Assembly: GCA_947561715.1 (NCBI GenBank)
Contig: OX387204.1
Span: forward strand, 17,055,001 to 17,119,000
DNA: 64,000 nucleotides
Source: Ascidia mentula
Taxonomy: Eukaryota; Chordata; Ascidiacea; Phlebobranchia; Ascidiidae
Direction: 5' to 3'
The notes under the pieces were generated by a model, which was given only the letters and a program-made list of their open reading frames with translations, did no database searches and was not told where the DNA came from. Below are positions 34,710 to 46,778 of the stretch, piece by piece (within the stretch, counting starts at the first letter, position 1; each line of letters starts with the position of its first letter). Made by a program: the position numbers and the translations under genes.

Positions 34710-34830
34710 TCATGCATAACTACAATTTTTGGTGTTAGCACCTTTCCGGCGTATTACGTTTTACTTCGAAGAATTCTTGCTTTAGTGAATTCGAAAGTGA
34801 GATGTTAGGTCCCTTGCCTTGAGTGATTGT
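34710..34830 (-). pseudogene. possible fragment of a zinc-finger 3' end
   Basis: The stretch around agtgaattcgaaagtgagatg resembles the 3' end of the zinc-finger gene (tgtgaattcgaatgtgatgtg near 32532), including the upstream gtgttagcacctt seen near 32368. Short and diverged. Confidence 0.3.
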
Positions 34831-36130
34831 GGGCTTGGTGGCAAAAGAAGCTCCTCATTAACAGCATATTGGCCTTTCTACCCTTGACGCTGAAACAATA
34901 AGGACGGTCGAAAATATCATGGAAAAGATTCCAAGCAAAAAGTATAACTGGGAAGTGATCCAAGTCACCTGCGAATTCAAATGCTCATTGAGCAGGTCGT
35001 ACGTAAACAAAATACACCAGTTAATTTACATGGTATGTCAATGTATGGGAAACTGAAAACGGGATGGGAACTGAAAACGGAAAGCACAATCCAGAGGAGA
35101 GAAATAGAACTAATGCTATACAAGGTATAAGTTGTGCTGATGTGGTTTGTCATGTCTAACCACAACATTGTTTTGTGCTATATACCGCCCTACGATATTC
35201 CCTTTAAACTGAAAGCAAATAAACTGAAGTTATAAAAAAAAATATACAATCTTTTATTTTACTTAGCACAAGCACAGCATGATATAAAACTGCTCAAGAA
35301 AATTATGTTGCAGTATTTGTATTTTGTTTTTAGGGTGTTTGATTTCCTGGTTTTGAGTAGTCCGCTATGGCGGAAACACTGAGGTACTTACGCCTCCAGT
35401 CAACTGACGAAAATTAATACAAAAGCAAACCTTTTATATAACGATTGTTTTGTTCTCATGAGATAACGTTGTAATTTGATATAACATGGCTACTGAACGA
35501 GCAGCAAAGTACCTACGAGTTTTTGATTGTAAGCGCCCACTCCCACTGCGTAATACGACGATGGAAGGTGTTATGACACGTCTACACAGCAGCACCATTG
35601 TTTTTTTGTCACTGTGGACACGACTGTATTGAATCAAACATGTTTTACAACTGAAAAACTTTTCTCCGGCAATGAGATCGCAAGTTAAAGCCGTGGCAAA
35701 ACAGCCAGAATGATTTTAATCGCCATCCCCATTACCATGCACTTGTTAACCTAATTTTTTGAAATAAACTGTACTAGTCATTACCAGCAAGTGGAACATT
35801 AGGTAGATTTAAGATCTGACTAGAAAATTATATGTAGTAACAGTTAGATTTTGAGGTTGCAGAATTATCGCATTTTTGCACATTGTTCTGTATGGCCAGA
35901 TATACAATATATTATAGGCTACATTCAAGCCCACTTCATGCTTTTCCCAATAAAACATTCAGAAACAAATACAAACTGCTGACAAGTGTTCACGAGTAAC
36001 ACGAAGTTTATCTCCACATGAAGCACATTCCTCCAGTGCCCAGATCGGTCACGCACGGATGGTCGCACGGGCGAAAATATTGCACAAATTTTGAAGAATG
36101 TCCTTCATCATTTTTTCAAGTAAACGTTTT
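34831..36130. other. spacer, nothing firm recognised
   Basis: A short run near 35650-35675 (ctgaaaaacttttctccggc) looks like a finger linker read from the other strand. Otherwise nothing was seen. Confidence 0.3.
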
Positions 36131-36595
36131 CAATGATCTATAAGGTGGAAAAGGTTTTGTCGCGGAAGTTGCATTTGTAAGGCTTCACACCAGTATGGAT
36201 TGGTTTGTGTTGAAGCAAAACTGTGCTGCTAGATAATGGATTCGATTGTTGTGTCAATGATAATTGTATGCAGGGTATATGAATGAGTATGTGCGAGACA
36301 TAGTAGGTTAAGGTTAGCTGACAACCCTAAACAAGCACAGTTATATTGTTCGGCCTAACTTCAGTAACAAGGATGTGCCAAACAAGAGCTACATCTTCGG
36401 CCATCGGTGGTAGTTTTTCTTTGTCGAACTTTTACCAGAGATATACTTCTGGCTAAGGTTCGACATCTATCTGTCAAGCTAACCAAAGAAAAGCAGTTGA
36501 GGCCCGGGCGAAATTTTTTGATTGGGCAATAGATGCACTTGTAAGGTTTCTCCCCAGTGTGTGTTCGAATGTGAATTACTGTGCACATTTATCTT
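36130..36595 (-). pseudogene. broken C2H2 zinc-finger fragments
   Basis: Two minus-strand remnants: about 36595-36535 reads [16 protein letters not shown], and about 36240-36140 reads [20 protein letters not shown] (second Cys of the finger changed to Arg). Between them lie some 290 bp without finger homology. They are probably the remains of a relative of the gene at 32524-33466. Confidence 0.6.
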
Positions 36596-36599
36596 AGGT

Positions 36600-37146
36600 A
36601 ATCGAAATTTCGTTGCATCCCTCTTTGTGCAAGTATTTGGAAAATCGCTTTGTTAATACTAGAAAGAATCTCGTGCTGCTGTTGCTACCGGACATTTACA
36701 ACACAACTGATCTTCTGGCAATAAATTAAAGTAGTTTATTTCTCCGACGTTTTTTTGCCATTCAGTAAGACTTCATCTGGGTTGCAGCTTTGCAGGGCAA
36801 TTTAAACAGAATACCAAGCAATATTCAAAAGCGCCAAAAAGAAAAAGGGCAGTTCAGCGCCGCTTGTCAAGTCACGTTATGGAAAAAATACAAAAAAAGC
36901 AGCGGGAGGCGAAACAAAACTATTTTCTATTGCGTTACATCACAAACCCAGAGTAAGAGCTTTTTATGTGAGAAAATTCACTGCATTTTAACGTCTTGTT
37001 GAAGGTGTATTGTGCTAGTGACTGTCGAGTTTGCAAGTGCACTCACATTTCGCAAGTTTTTTAAAAAAAATTCAACCTGAACTCCCAAACCCGAATCGAA
37101 AAGGCCGTCACGACTTACTGTGTCAACGTCTGATTGAAATAGGATG
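36600..37146. other. spacer, nothing recognised
   Basis: An open frame at 36790-37002 (+) is basic and has no recognisable domain. No gene supported. Confidence 0.35.
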
Positions 37147-37154
37147 GCATAACG

Positions 37155-37370
37155 CAGTGGTTCCCAACCTTTTTTGTCCTGTGCACCCTTTCGATATTTA
37201 AACTAATTCCCACCTTCAAATTTTTTTTCAGCTCATATATGGCAAGTGCAGCAATAACACATAGCACAGACAACCAGCAAGAGATTAATATTGTGACAAA
37301 AAATCCCCCCTCCCTTACAAATTACAAAATTCCCCCCTTGTGGGGAATTCTACCTGGTTGGGAACCACTG
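37155..37370. mobile_element. hAT-type MITE
   Basis: 216-bp non-coding element with terminal inverted repeats cagtggttcccaacct and aggttgggaaccactg (the right arm has one extra base in a ctggttggg context), flanked on both sides by the 8-bp direct repeat gcataacg (37147-37154 and 37371-37378). The terminal sequence and 8-bp target duplication are typical of hAT non-autonomous elements. The intact duplication suggests a fairly recent insertion. Confidence 0.85.
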
Positions 37371-37379
37371 GCATAACGT

Positions 37380-38316
37380 AACGCGACAACCCAAAATGTT
37401 GAAAAAGCTATAATTTTAAAATGAAATCTGTTCAGAACATTGATTCTCAGCAAGAAAATGGTAAAGGGGAGTAACTAAACCAAACACTTTTTTAAAACCA
37501 AACTCCTCACTGACTTCTAAATAACTAATGCATTTAATTTTCTGGTGGAAATGCATGATACTGTTTCAAAAGTCGAAACAAAAATCAATAACCACCTCAA
37601 TAATTATTGTCATATGTAGTGTTTTTCGTTTTCGTACATGCCCACGTATACCAATTGATCCTTGAAAAATGTGTTTGCCAACTTTGTTAAGAAGGCTCGG
37701 CGCTTGACTACGGTGTCACACTGTGTAAGTAGGTCTACACTGGAGGTTGTCTGATTATTGATCACAACAGCTTGCAATGTAGCTCAGTTTATGTACAACA
37801 ATTTCCTTGTCTTAATTAGAACAATATAACAGCGTGAGACATAAGCATTTTATCTAGGATTAATTTCAGAATTTGCTAAAGGGTTAAATCGTTGTCAAGC
37901 AGAGAAGTGCTGTGAGAAAATTGATATTATATTTTGTAAACTCTAGCATCTTTGGGGTGTGAAATTTGCAACACAAATATGGTAAATTTGATTCTGATTG
38001 TAGGCCTGACCATTTTAAGACCAAAATTTTGAAACACTTTTAACGGCGTCTTGTCGAATCGCGAGTGTCACAATTACGACAGTTTTTAAGCTGATTCTTG
38101 GGATATTGTTTATAATGACATTTAGGCAATTGCCCTGAGCACGGATTTAAAACCGAAAACCCAACATAGAAGAAAAACCCGCAAATTTAAAGAGTTGAAC
38201 TCTTTGTCGGCTTTGGTAAGGCAGTGACATCATCAGACAACTTAACAGAGCTGTACATCTCGTTGATGACGTCACATGAAGAAGGTGAACTGTGAGTGCA
38301 TGATTTACATTTTATG
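37380..38316 (-). other. spacer and 3' flank of copy 4
   Basis: 37380-37990 shows nothing recognisable. From about 37990 the reverse complement of the type B downstream block begins, with the paired sites tgacatca (38225-38232) and TGACGTCA (38267-38274). Confidence 0.45.
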
Positions 38317-39986
38317 CTAATCAGTTTTTTGTATGCAGGTCACAAACCATTTAAGTTGCTCAACATTTTCATTCAGTCCAGTAATATTTGTTTGGGTTTC
38401 GCAACATTCAACACTTTGTGCAATCAAGTGGTGCAAGAATATGTATTGCTCCTATAAATGGAACAAATGCAGATAAGATAAGTTAAAATATGTCGGGGAA
38501 AAGAAAAACATTTACCGTATTTTGCACCATTTCCATTCTTTGCTCTCTCAGGTGGCAAACGGCCTTGAAAGCATCAACTGAGCCAGTTTGATTTAATTCC
38601 TCCAACAAATAAGCAAAACCAATGAAAGTCCCAGTTCTGCCGGCACCTCCGCTTGATAAACATACTTGAAGGTTATTTCGCAGTCACTGAGTTTACCAAG
38701 GTATATAATCACTATTTTTACCTACAATGAACCACAGTGGGAACCTGAGTTCGCAAAGTTCGATTTACCCGATCCATTTCCTTCTGAACTTGGTTTGTGA
38801 ATGTGAGAAAGTCAGTTGTTGTTTGTGGAACTCCATGACCGGGCCAAGCAATAAATTGGTAGTGAGTCACAACTCGCTGTTCCTGGATTCAAAGCGATGT
38901 GACAAAACAACGATAGGGTTGTATTTAAGCCAAGTATACCGAAACATATAAGGTGTTCGCTTCTTCGATTGCCATTTTCCTGACAATGAAACCATGTTTG
39001 TTCAGGACTTTCAGGAGTTTCACGTTAACACAACCGTACAATTTAAAGGGGGCGAAACTCTGGGGCCAGTAAAGAGCACACCTTGACTAAACAGTAAAAA
39101 TCGTTGAAAAATATCAGATCAAAATTCATTTAAACACTCACTTTTTTGTTTTGGTCTGGATTTGAGAGCATTACAATTACTCTGACTTTTTGTAGCCAAA
39201 CCATCGTCCAGAAATCATTTACAGTTGTATCGATGGGGCCTTGTGTTGCAATCCACTTGTTTGGTTGTTTAAAACCCTAATTAAAAACGTCAACAGTTTA
39301 ATTTTCACTGCATTCAGCACGGTTACGAACCTCCACATATGAAGCGTTAATGTAGTCGTTTTCGTCACCCTGAAGTCCACGAAGGACCACTCTGTTGTAA
39401 TCGTCTACGGACACATTAGGTGTAAATGTTACATATTTTTGACAAGATTATCATGCGGGAAAACCTCTTAGTACCCTAGCAAATCAATTCACCTCGTACT
39501 GATTGCATAAAATTTAAATTATTCAGCAAAATATGAAAAATGAAGTATTGAATTCAAGGAAACAAAGCATTTGTTTTTCAATAAGTAACCCTGAGAATAA
39601 ACAGAGTTCCCCATAGTGCTAAAAGCATTCACATGTTTTATTTGTTCAAGAAATTGCGTCAAAACTTATGCTATCATCATCAGTCTGGCATCAGCCAGGT
39701 CAGCTTTATACCACTATGGAGAAAGACCAATCACTCCCTTTCAACTGATGAAGGGACAAGTTTTTGCAAGTACGTCTTGAATAAATAGAACATGCCAATG
39801 TCTAAAACATGAGTATATCGTTATTAGTGCTCCCATGAGATCAAATTGTGTTGGAATCTGTCAACCAACCTTAAGTTGTGCAAAGAGCAACAACTTACAT
39901 GGTAAAATATTCTTGTAACGATTTCGACTTGGGTTGTCCTTTGCCTTTGCAATGCTGAAAGCATTCCTTGATTGTCCTTTGATTTT
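38317..39986 (-). other. type B PTP of copy 4
   Basis: [43 protein letters not shown] and the short end FVTCIQKTD are all in frame. It differs from copies 2, 5 and 7 (WPGCG) and 6 (WPGFG) at the residue after Gly and keeps the His of the canonical WPDHG, so the Asp to Gly change came first. Confidence 0.75.
39631..39794. mobile_element. MITE-like element in an intron of copy 4
   Basis: Same family and same intron as 15693-15859, in reverse with the gene. The start acatgttttatttgttcaag is well kept. Confidence 0.6.
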
Positions 39987-42600
39987 CTGCAAGGCATTTA
40001 TATACCACATAACTTTTGTGTCAATAATCTATGAATATATGTGTACAAACCAACAAATACTAAATAGATATTTTTGGAGCTGAAATTGTAGAAGTTATAC
40101 ACGTACCTGATATTGTGATTTGATTGCTTTATGTGAATTATCTGCGCTCTTGGTGTAAAATTCACTCAAGTAAAACTTACGTATCCGTGTGTGATACATG
40201 TCATCAGGCCCATCCTCTAATGATTGAAATTGAAAAGTAAACTTTTTTTAAAACGGATTGAATTCCTAAGAGTCTTATCTTCCGAATACCTGGGGAGTAC
40301 TTCCAGCTCACTCTTTTATTCATTTTAAATTCTGACGAGGTTTCTGATGCGTTTTTTTCCCGTTTGTAAATAGTTGCACATACTTTTTCCCTAAACATTG
40401 AATATTAGCAACAAGCAAACTTTTTTTAAAATTAATTTGGGTAAGAAATGTTTACCTCCACTTGATTACCACACCTACAGATATGAACAAAATAATCAAA
40501 ACAGACAATCCAATAACTGTGGGAATGAACCATTTTGACACAAATACGTTGACACCTAACCCAATAAATAGGAATGAATATTTGCATGTTTGAGTAGCAT
40601 TGCTCACAAGACAAGCATACATACCAGCTGCAAAGGCAACCTGTTGTGTGGTTGTAACGACAATACGTAAACTCTTGTTATTTGATGTAGTTCGGCAGTT
40701 AAAAATACCAGAATCGTTAACATCGGCAACATTGATATTCAGTACACTTATCGTTTGGAATTTGTTCACGATAAATGTCTCATAATATATTCGTGTTGAC
40801 GATTTATTCGAAATATTTTCCAAAAACCTAAAAATAAAGTGTCAAAGAAAAGTTATATCTTAGCCGTTCTTGTAAATTATTTTTTACCTTGTCCAATAAA
40901 CAACATACGTGAAATATCCGAATGAAGTACAAGTCACGTTTGTAGATTCACCTTCCAGCAATCTGACGTAATTTGTAGTCAGAGAAATATTTGTCTCAAC
41001 TAAAAATGTTAAAATTACTAAATATTACTAAGATTCTTAGGACTAAAAACATGACAGTTTCACCAAGAAGAGTAAAGGTTTCTGAGACTATTTTTGAACC
41101 AAATATGTTGAAGGCTTTGCAGTGATAACTTCCAGCTTCTTCTATGCGGTTTATATTCATGATTAACCAAGATATGGATTTGAATTCGCCGACGGTTGTA
41201 CGAACTTGGCAAACCGAGGAGGTGTTAGTAGTGCAGTGTGCCACATGATCATTTCTATGGACACAGCGTATTGTTGATTTCATGAATATACGTAGTACGA
41301 AACAAATTTATCATTTTGCCAATCGCTTTACCGAATCCAATATGCTGTCGGCAATGGAAAACCATATGATTCACAACCAATTGTAAACGTTTCTGGAATA
41401 CTAACAACTTTGCTAGTTTGAGTAACCGATATATTTGCTGGTACTGTAGATGAATTGGTTAAATGTTAGCAGTAAAATCAATTAAGTTTTGTAACCTTTG
41501 ATTATAAACGCCTTTTCCTCCTTGTCAATATAATTATTTGTTGTCTGACAAACGTAAGTTCCTGAATCCGCAACATTATTAGTGATAAAAATCAATCGAG
41601 CTGTTTGCGAATACTTCGTGTTATTTACAATACTCGTGTAGATATTAGAAGTTGTAGCTCCGATGACAGATTTATTTCTAAAATTTAAAACCAAAGTTAC
41701 GGATTTGTTGAACTGATGCTAAATCATGTGTTTACCTTTTCCATGTAACGTTAGGTCTTGGAAATCCATGAGAGACACAATCAACGTATTGCTGATGAAA
41801 CTTTTTAGCAATAATTTCTGACTCAGAAAGTGTTATGTTTGGACGAACTAAATACATCTAACAGTTTAGCTGGGACTGCAACAGTTTACGGTCACTACTA
41901 CCTTTCAGTGTGACTTCTTTTCTGGTTAGAGACAGCAGGTTTGTGTCCTTGTGGTTTTCTGCCCAACATTCGTAAACCCCGCCATAAGCTGCATAAACTT
42001 TTGTTAAGTGAAGACGTTTTGTCACGTGATATCGACCTTGCGATAATATTTGCTGGGAAACCGACACCGAATATGAAACGTTGGGCATCAAATTTCCTCG
42101 TCTAATAAACAATGATAAGAAAGATATTACCTCGGATTTACAAATATTAGGATGGAATGCAGAAACACTTTCATTATATTTTGCATCTTACCTTTGCTTT
42201 CCCTGTTAAAAAGTTACAATACCTTACCTGTACCAGTTAACCACAGGCCTGGGTTTTCCATACGAAGTGCAATCAACCGTAACATTCGCCCATTGTTCCA
42301 TATACAAATTTCTTAGGGATAATGTGATGTTTACTTTAACTAAAAGAAGGTGATTTTTACTGAAAATGTATTTTGTTCTTGTGACTATTTCCGGAACTGT
42401 ATATTTTAAATACCTATACGTAAATCTTACCATAGTAGGTTAAATTTCCAGTGATTTTTCCATAAATATTTTTTCCTTTGCATTTATATATTCCAGATTC
42501 TATGGCGTCGCCTCCATTCAGCAACAAACCAACTTGACTCTTATATTGCCCATTGTTTTCTGTTTGGAAAATCGGCGATGCTCCAATAATTTTTCCGTTT

Positions 42601-42702
42601 CTGCACAAGGTTGCTCATTTTCAAAAAGCTTATCAATTAAGTGGAAATACGAGAACGTTCCTTTTTAAAAGAAACCATCGATTTTATTGTCAAAAAAATA
42701 CG
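42601..42702. other. head-to-head junction of copies 4 and 5
   Basis: About 100 bp between the acceptor of copy 4 and the first homologous base of copy 5. Apart from the acceptor at the left edge it matches neither gene. The flanking genes form an inverted repeat with arms of unequal length. Confidence 0.6.
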
Positions 42703-45162
42703 GACAAATTCCAAGCGATAAGTGTACTGAATATAAATGTTGCCGATATTAACGATTCTGGTAGTTTTATCTGCCGAACCACATCAAATAACAAGAGTTT
42801 ACGTATTATCGTTACAACCCCACAGCAGGTTGCCTTTGCAGCTGGTATGTATGCTTATCTTTTGAGCAATGTTACTCACACATGCAAATATTAATTCTTA
42901 TTTATTGGGTTAGGTGTCAACGTATTTGTGTCTAAATGGTTCATTCCCACAGTTATTGGATTGTCTGTTTTGATTATTTTACTCATATCTGTAGGTGTGG
43001 CAATCAAGTGGAGGTAAACTTTTCCTTTTTTTATTAAAATAAAAAATGTTGGCCTTTTGGTAATATTCAATGTTTAGGGAACAAATATGTGCAACTATTT
43101 CCACACGAGAAAGAAACGCCTCGGAAGAATTAAAATTGAATAAAAGAGTGAGCTGGAAGTACTCCCCAGGTTATCACAAGATAAGGTTTTCAGGAATTCA
43201 ATCCGTTTTAAAAAAAGTTTACTTTTCAATTTAAATTATTAGAGGATGGATCTGATGACAACTATAACACACGAATACGTGAGTTTTACTTGAGTAAATT
43301 TTACACAAAGAGCGCAGATAATTCACACAAAGCAATCAAATCACAATATCAGGTACGTGTATAACTTCTGCTATTTCTGTTCGCAAAATATCTATTTGGT
43401 ATTTTTTGCTTTGTGCACATGGATTCATAGATTGTTGACGCAAAAGTTATGAGATATATAAATGCCTTGCAGAAAATCAAAGGACAATCAAGGAATGCTT
43501 TCAGCATTGAAACAGCAATGAACAACCCAAGTCGAAATCGTTACAACAATATTTTGCCATGTAAGTTGTTGTTCATTGCACAACGCAAGGTTGGTTGACA
43601 GATTCACAAACAATTTCTTGTCATAGGAACACTAATAACAGATTTACTCATGTTTTAGACAATGACATGTTTTGTTTATTCAAGGCGTATCTGCAAAAAC
43701 TTATGCCATCATCAGTAAAAAGGGAAGTGGTTGGTCTTTCTCCATAGCGATATAAAGCTGACCTGACTGATGCCAGACTGATGATGATGGCATAAGTTTT
43801 AGCAACAATTTCTTGAACAAATAAAACATGTAAATGCTTATAGCACTATGGGGAACTCTGTTTATTCTCAGAGTTACTTGTTGGAAAAACAAATGGTTTC
43901 CTTCCTCACTTTCAATACTTCATTTTTTTATTTTTTTATTTTGAATATTTTGAACAAATTAACTTATATGCAAACCGTACGAGGTAAATTGTCCCGAAAG
44001 GGTATTAAAAAAATTTCTGCATGATAATCTTGTCAAAAATACATAACATTTACACCAATTATGTCCGTAGACGATTACAACAGAGTGCTCCTTCGTGGAC
44101 TTGAGGGCGATGAAAACGACTACATTAACGCATCATATGTAGAGGTTCGTCACCGTGCTGAATGGAGAAAATAAACTGTTAACGTTTCTAATTAGGGATT
44201 TAAACAACCAAACAAGTGGATTGCAACACAAGGCCCCATCGATACAACTGTAAATGATTTCTGGACGATGGTTTGGCTACAAAAAGTCAGAGTAATTGCA
44301 ATTCTCACAAATCCAGACCAAAATAAAAAAGTGAGTGTTTTTTATCATTAATTTAGATGCGTATTATTCAACGCTTTTTACTGTTTAGTCAAGGTGTGCT
44401 CTTTACTGGCCCCAGAGTTTCGCCCCCTTCAAACTGTACGGCCGTGTTAATGTGAAACTGCTTAAAGTCCTGAACAAACATGGTTTCATTGTCAGGAAAT
44501 TGGCAATCGAAGAAGCGAACACCTTATATGTTTCGGTATACTAGGATTAAATAACAGCCTATATCGTTGTTTAGTCATATCGCTTTGAATCCAGGAACAG
44601 CGAGTTGTGACTCACTACCAATTTATTGCTTGGCCCGGTTGTGGAGTTCCACAAAAAACAACTGACTTTCTCACATTCACGAACCAAGTTCAGAAGGAAA
44701 TGGATCGGGTAAAGCGAACTTTGCGAACTCAGGTTCCCACTGTTGTCCATTGTAGGTAAAAATAGTGGATATATACATTGGTAAACTCAGTGACTGCGAA
44801 ATAACCTTCAAGTATGTTAATCAAGCGGAGGTACCGGCAGAACTGGGACTTTCATTGGTTTTGTTTATTTGTTGGAGGAATTAAATCAAACTGGCTCAGT
44901 TGATGCAATCAAGGCCGTTTGCCACCTGAGAGAGCAAAGAATGGAAATGGTGCAAAATGCGGTAAATGTGTTTCTTTTCCCCGATATATTTTAACTTGTG
45001 TTAACTTCATTTGTTACATTCATCTAGGAGCAATACATATTCTTGCACCAATTGATTGCACAAAGTGTTGAATGTTGCGAAACCCAAACAAATATTTCTA
45101 GAATAAATGAAAACGTTGAGCAACTTAAATGGTTTGTGACCTGCATACAAAAAACTGATTAG
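42703..45162 (+). pseudogene. copy 5: 5'-truncated type B phosphatase
   Basis: Starts inside the last Ig g exon (FQAISVLNINVADINDSGSF) and continues through the membrane segment, tail and type B PTP exons to TAG 45160-45162. A stop (TAA 42892-42894, where others have TCA for Ser in CKYSFLF) lies just before the transmembrane segment. The PTP exons themselves look open ([25 protein letters not shown]) but there is no front end, so it is a pseudogene. Confidence 0.75.
43665..43831. mobile_element. MITE-like element in an intron of copy 5
   Basis: Same element and intron as in copy 2; both ends are recognisable (acatgttttg at left, aaataaaacatgt at right). Confidence 0.6.
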
Positions 45163-46778
45163 CATAAAATGTAAATCATGCACTCACAGTTCACCTTCTT
45201 CAAGTGACGTCATCAACGAGATATACAGCTCGGTTAAGTTGTCTGATGACGTCATTGCTTCAGCAAAGCCGACAAAGAATTGAACTCTTTAATATTCGGA
45301 TTGTTTTTCTACGTTGGGATTTTCGGTGTTCAAATCCGCGGTCGGGCAATTGCCCAAATGTCACAATATCCGAAGAATCAGCTTATAATTAACAACTCGT
45401 AATTGTGACACTCGCGACTCGACGAGACGCCGTTAGAAACGTTAGAAAAAAATTGTGTCTAAAAATTGTCAAGGTTGTTGACGTACATCTGCTTGGGATT
45501 GTACTATTTTATGTGATGACAATCATCCTTTTGCGTTTTGTGTTTCTTCAATAATTTCAATGAGTTTAGCATCTTGGCTGCGTTGCTATATATGTATTTA
45601 TCTTCATGATTACATTTCTTCATGTAAACCGAAATTAAAAATATTTATTAGAACTTGTTCTATTACTATGTGAAGTCTAAACAACGATCATACAAACAGC
45701 TCGGTTGAAGTCGTTCCCACAACTACGTGCAAAGGTTGAAATGCAAAACCTATAAAGACCAGTTCTATTATTATTAGATTTGCGTTTTTACATTTTATCC
45801 CTTAAAAACGTAACATATATATGTTGTGCCTCTATACACACTGACTAACAGCTAATGTCGATAATAATGGAAAAGTTTAGTAGCTGGTGTAGCTTGGGGC
45901 CAGTATAGCCAGCCCCTAAAGTAGGGTCCACGAAGCGGTTTTGGGAGGAAGTCTAAGGTCTTTGTGAGATTGTAACCTAACATTGCATATGTAGGTTTAT
46001 GTGCAATGTTACTTGAGTCGTTTTGTGCTATCACTGATTCATGTTAATTTACTCTAACAAGGCGTTAGGAAGGTAATCGTTCGCATACAATATTTTCAGA
46101 GCATTAGTCCTAACTGGGACAGCAAGTCGGATAAATTTCGGACTGCTACGATTCAAAGTTTAAGTACCACTGTTACATACAACAACTACATTTGTGATTG
46201 TTGAAACCAAACTAGCTATGCTTTGGAAGCAATTATTTTGGGTATTTGGTAACGTTATCTATATACTCTGCCGACATAGTTTTGATTTCACATAATTATG
46301 AATTTTTAGGCCCACAATATGTCTCGTTTTCGACCAATATTTGTGTTGAGTTGAACACGAAGGCCACTGTGACCCGAACAAACCACCTACGAAACAATTA
46401 TTGCGACGGCAAAAGGAAACTGAACAATCGCATACTTGCATTGAACTGTGCATATTTTGGAACTTTCCGTACACAAGGGTAACTTAAAGTTGATTTCGAA
46501 ATATTGCCTTTCAATTTGCATAGGGAATTGTTCTCATTCCTTTCTTAGAAAATCCGTGTGCATTTACTTTTTTATAAGCTGTAGTCAGTGATTTTTCTGT
46601 TACTTAACGCACTCACGTTTATTTGGTATCATTAACTCGGGTAACTCTGACAGTGAAGAATTTTTTCTGTGCATTCGCATGACAGTTGTCCTCAATGAAA
46701 ACATTTTTTTAATTAAGACGGTTCTGACCTTTCATTTTTTTTAAACCTAAGATGTCTTAACTTAGCGTTCAAGTAAAG
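45163..46778 (+). other. spacer between copies 5 and 6
   Basis: Type B downstream block with TGACGTCA at 45205-45212 and 45247-45254, then the upstream block of the family. The near-promoter part is diverged compared with copies 1 to 3 and 8 and lacks about 100 bp, including the acceptor before the ATG. No gene supported. Confidence 0.5.

Larger units (their letters stand above)
38317..42600 (-). pseudogene. copy 4: type B receptor phosphatase lacking its 5' half
   Basis: Begins at the second exon of Ig c (42600-42431), which still has its splice acceptor. Then Ig d (42339-42228 and about 42110-41910), e (about 41850-41738, 41680-41500), f (about 41445-41330, 41282-41072), g with transmembrane segment (about 41000-40890, then 40827-40456), tail exons and PTP exons to TAG at 38319-38317. 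All parts I followed are open, with WPGHGVP and VHCSGGAGRTG. Signal peptide, CTLD, Ig a, b and half of c are missing: the DNA breaks about 10 bp beyond the acceptor and meets copy 5 head to head. Without a start it should be non-functional, unless an unseen upstream exon was captured. Confidence 0.75.

Noticed and set aside
36790-37002. 70-codon basic open frame
   Set aside because: No domain, no family homology, no splice context.
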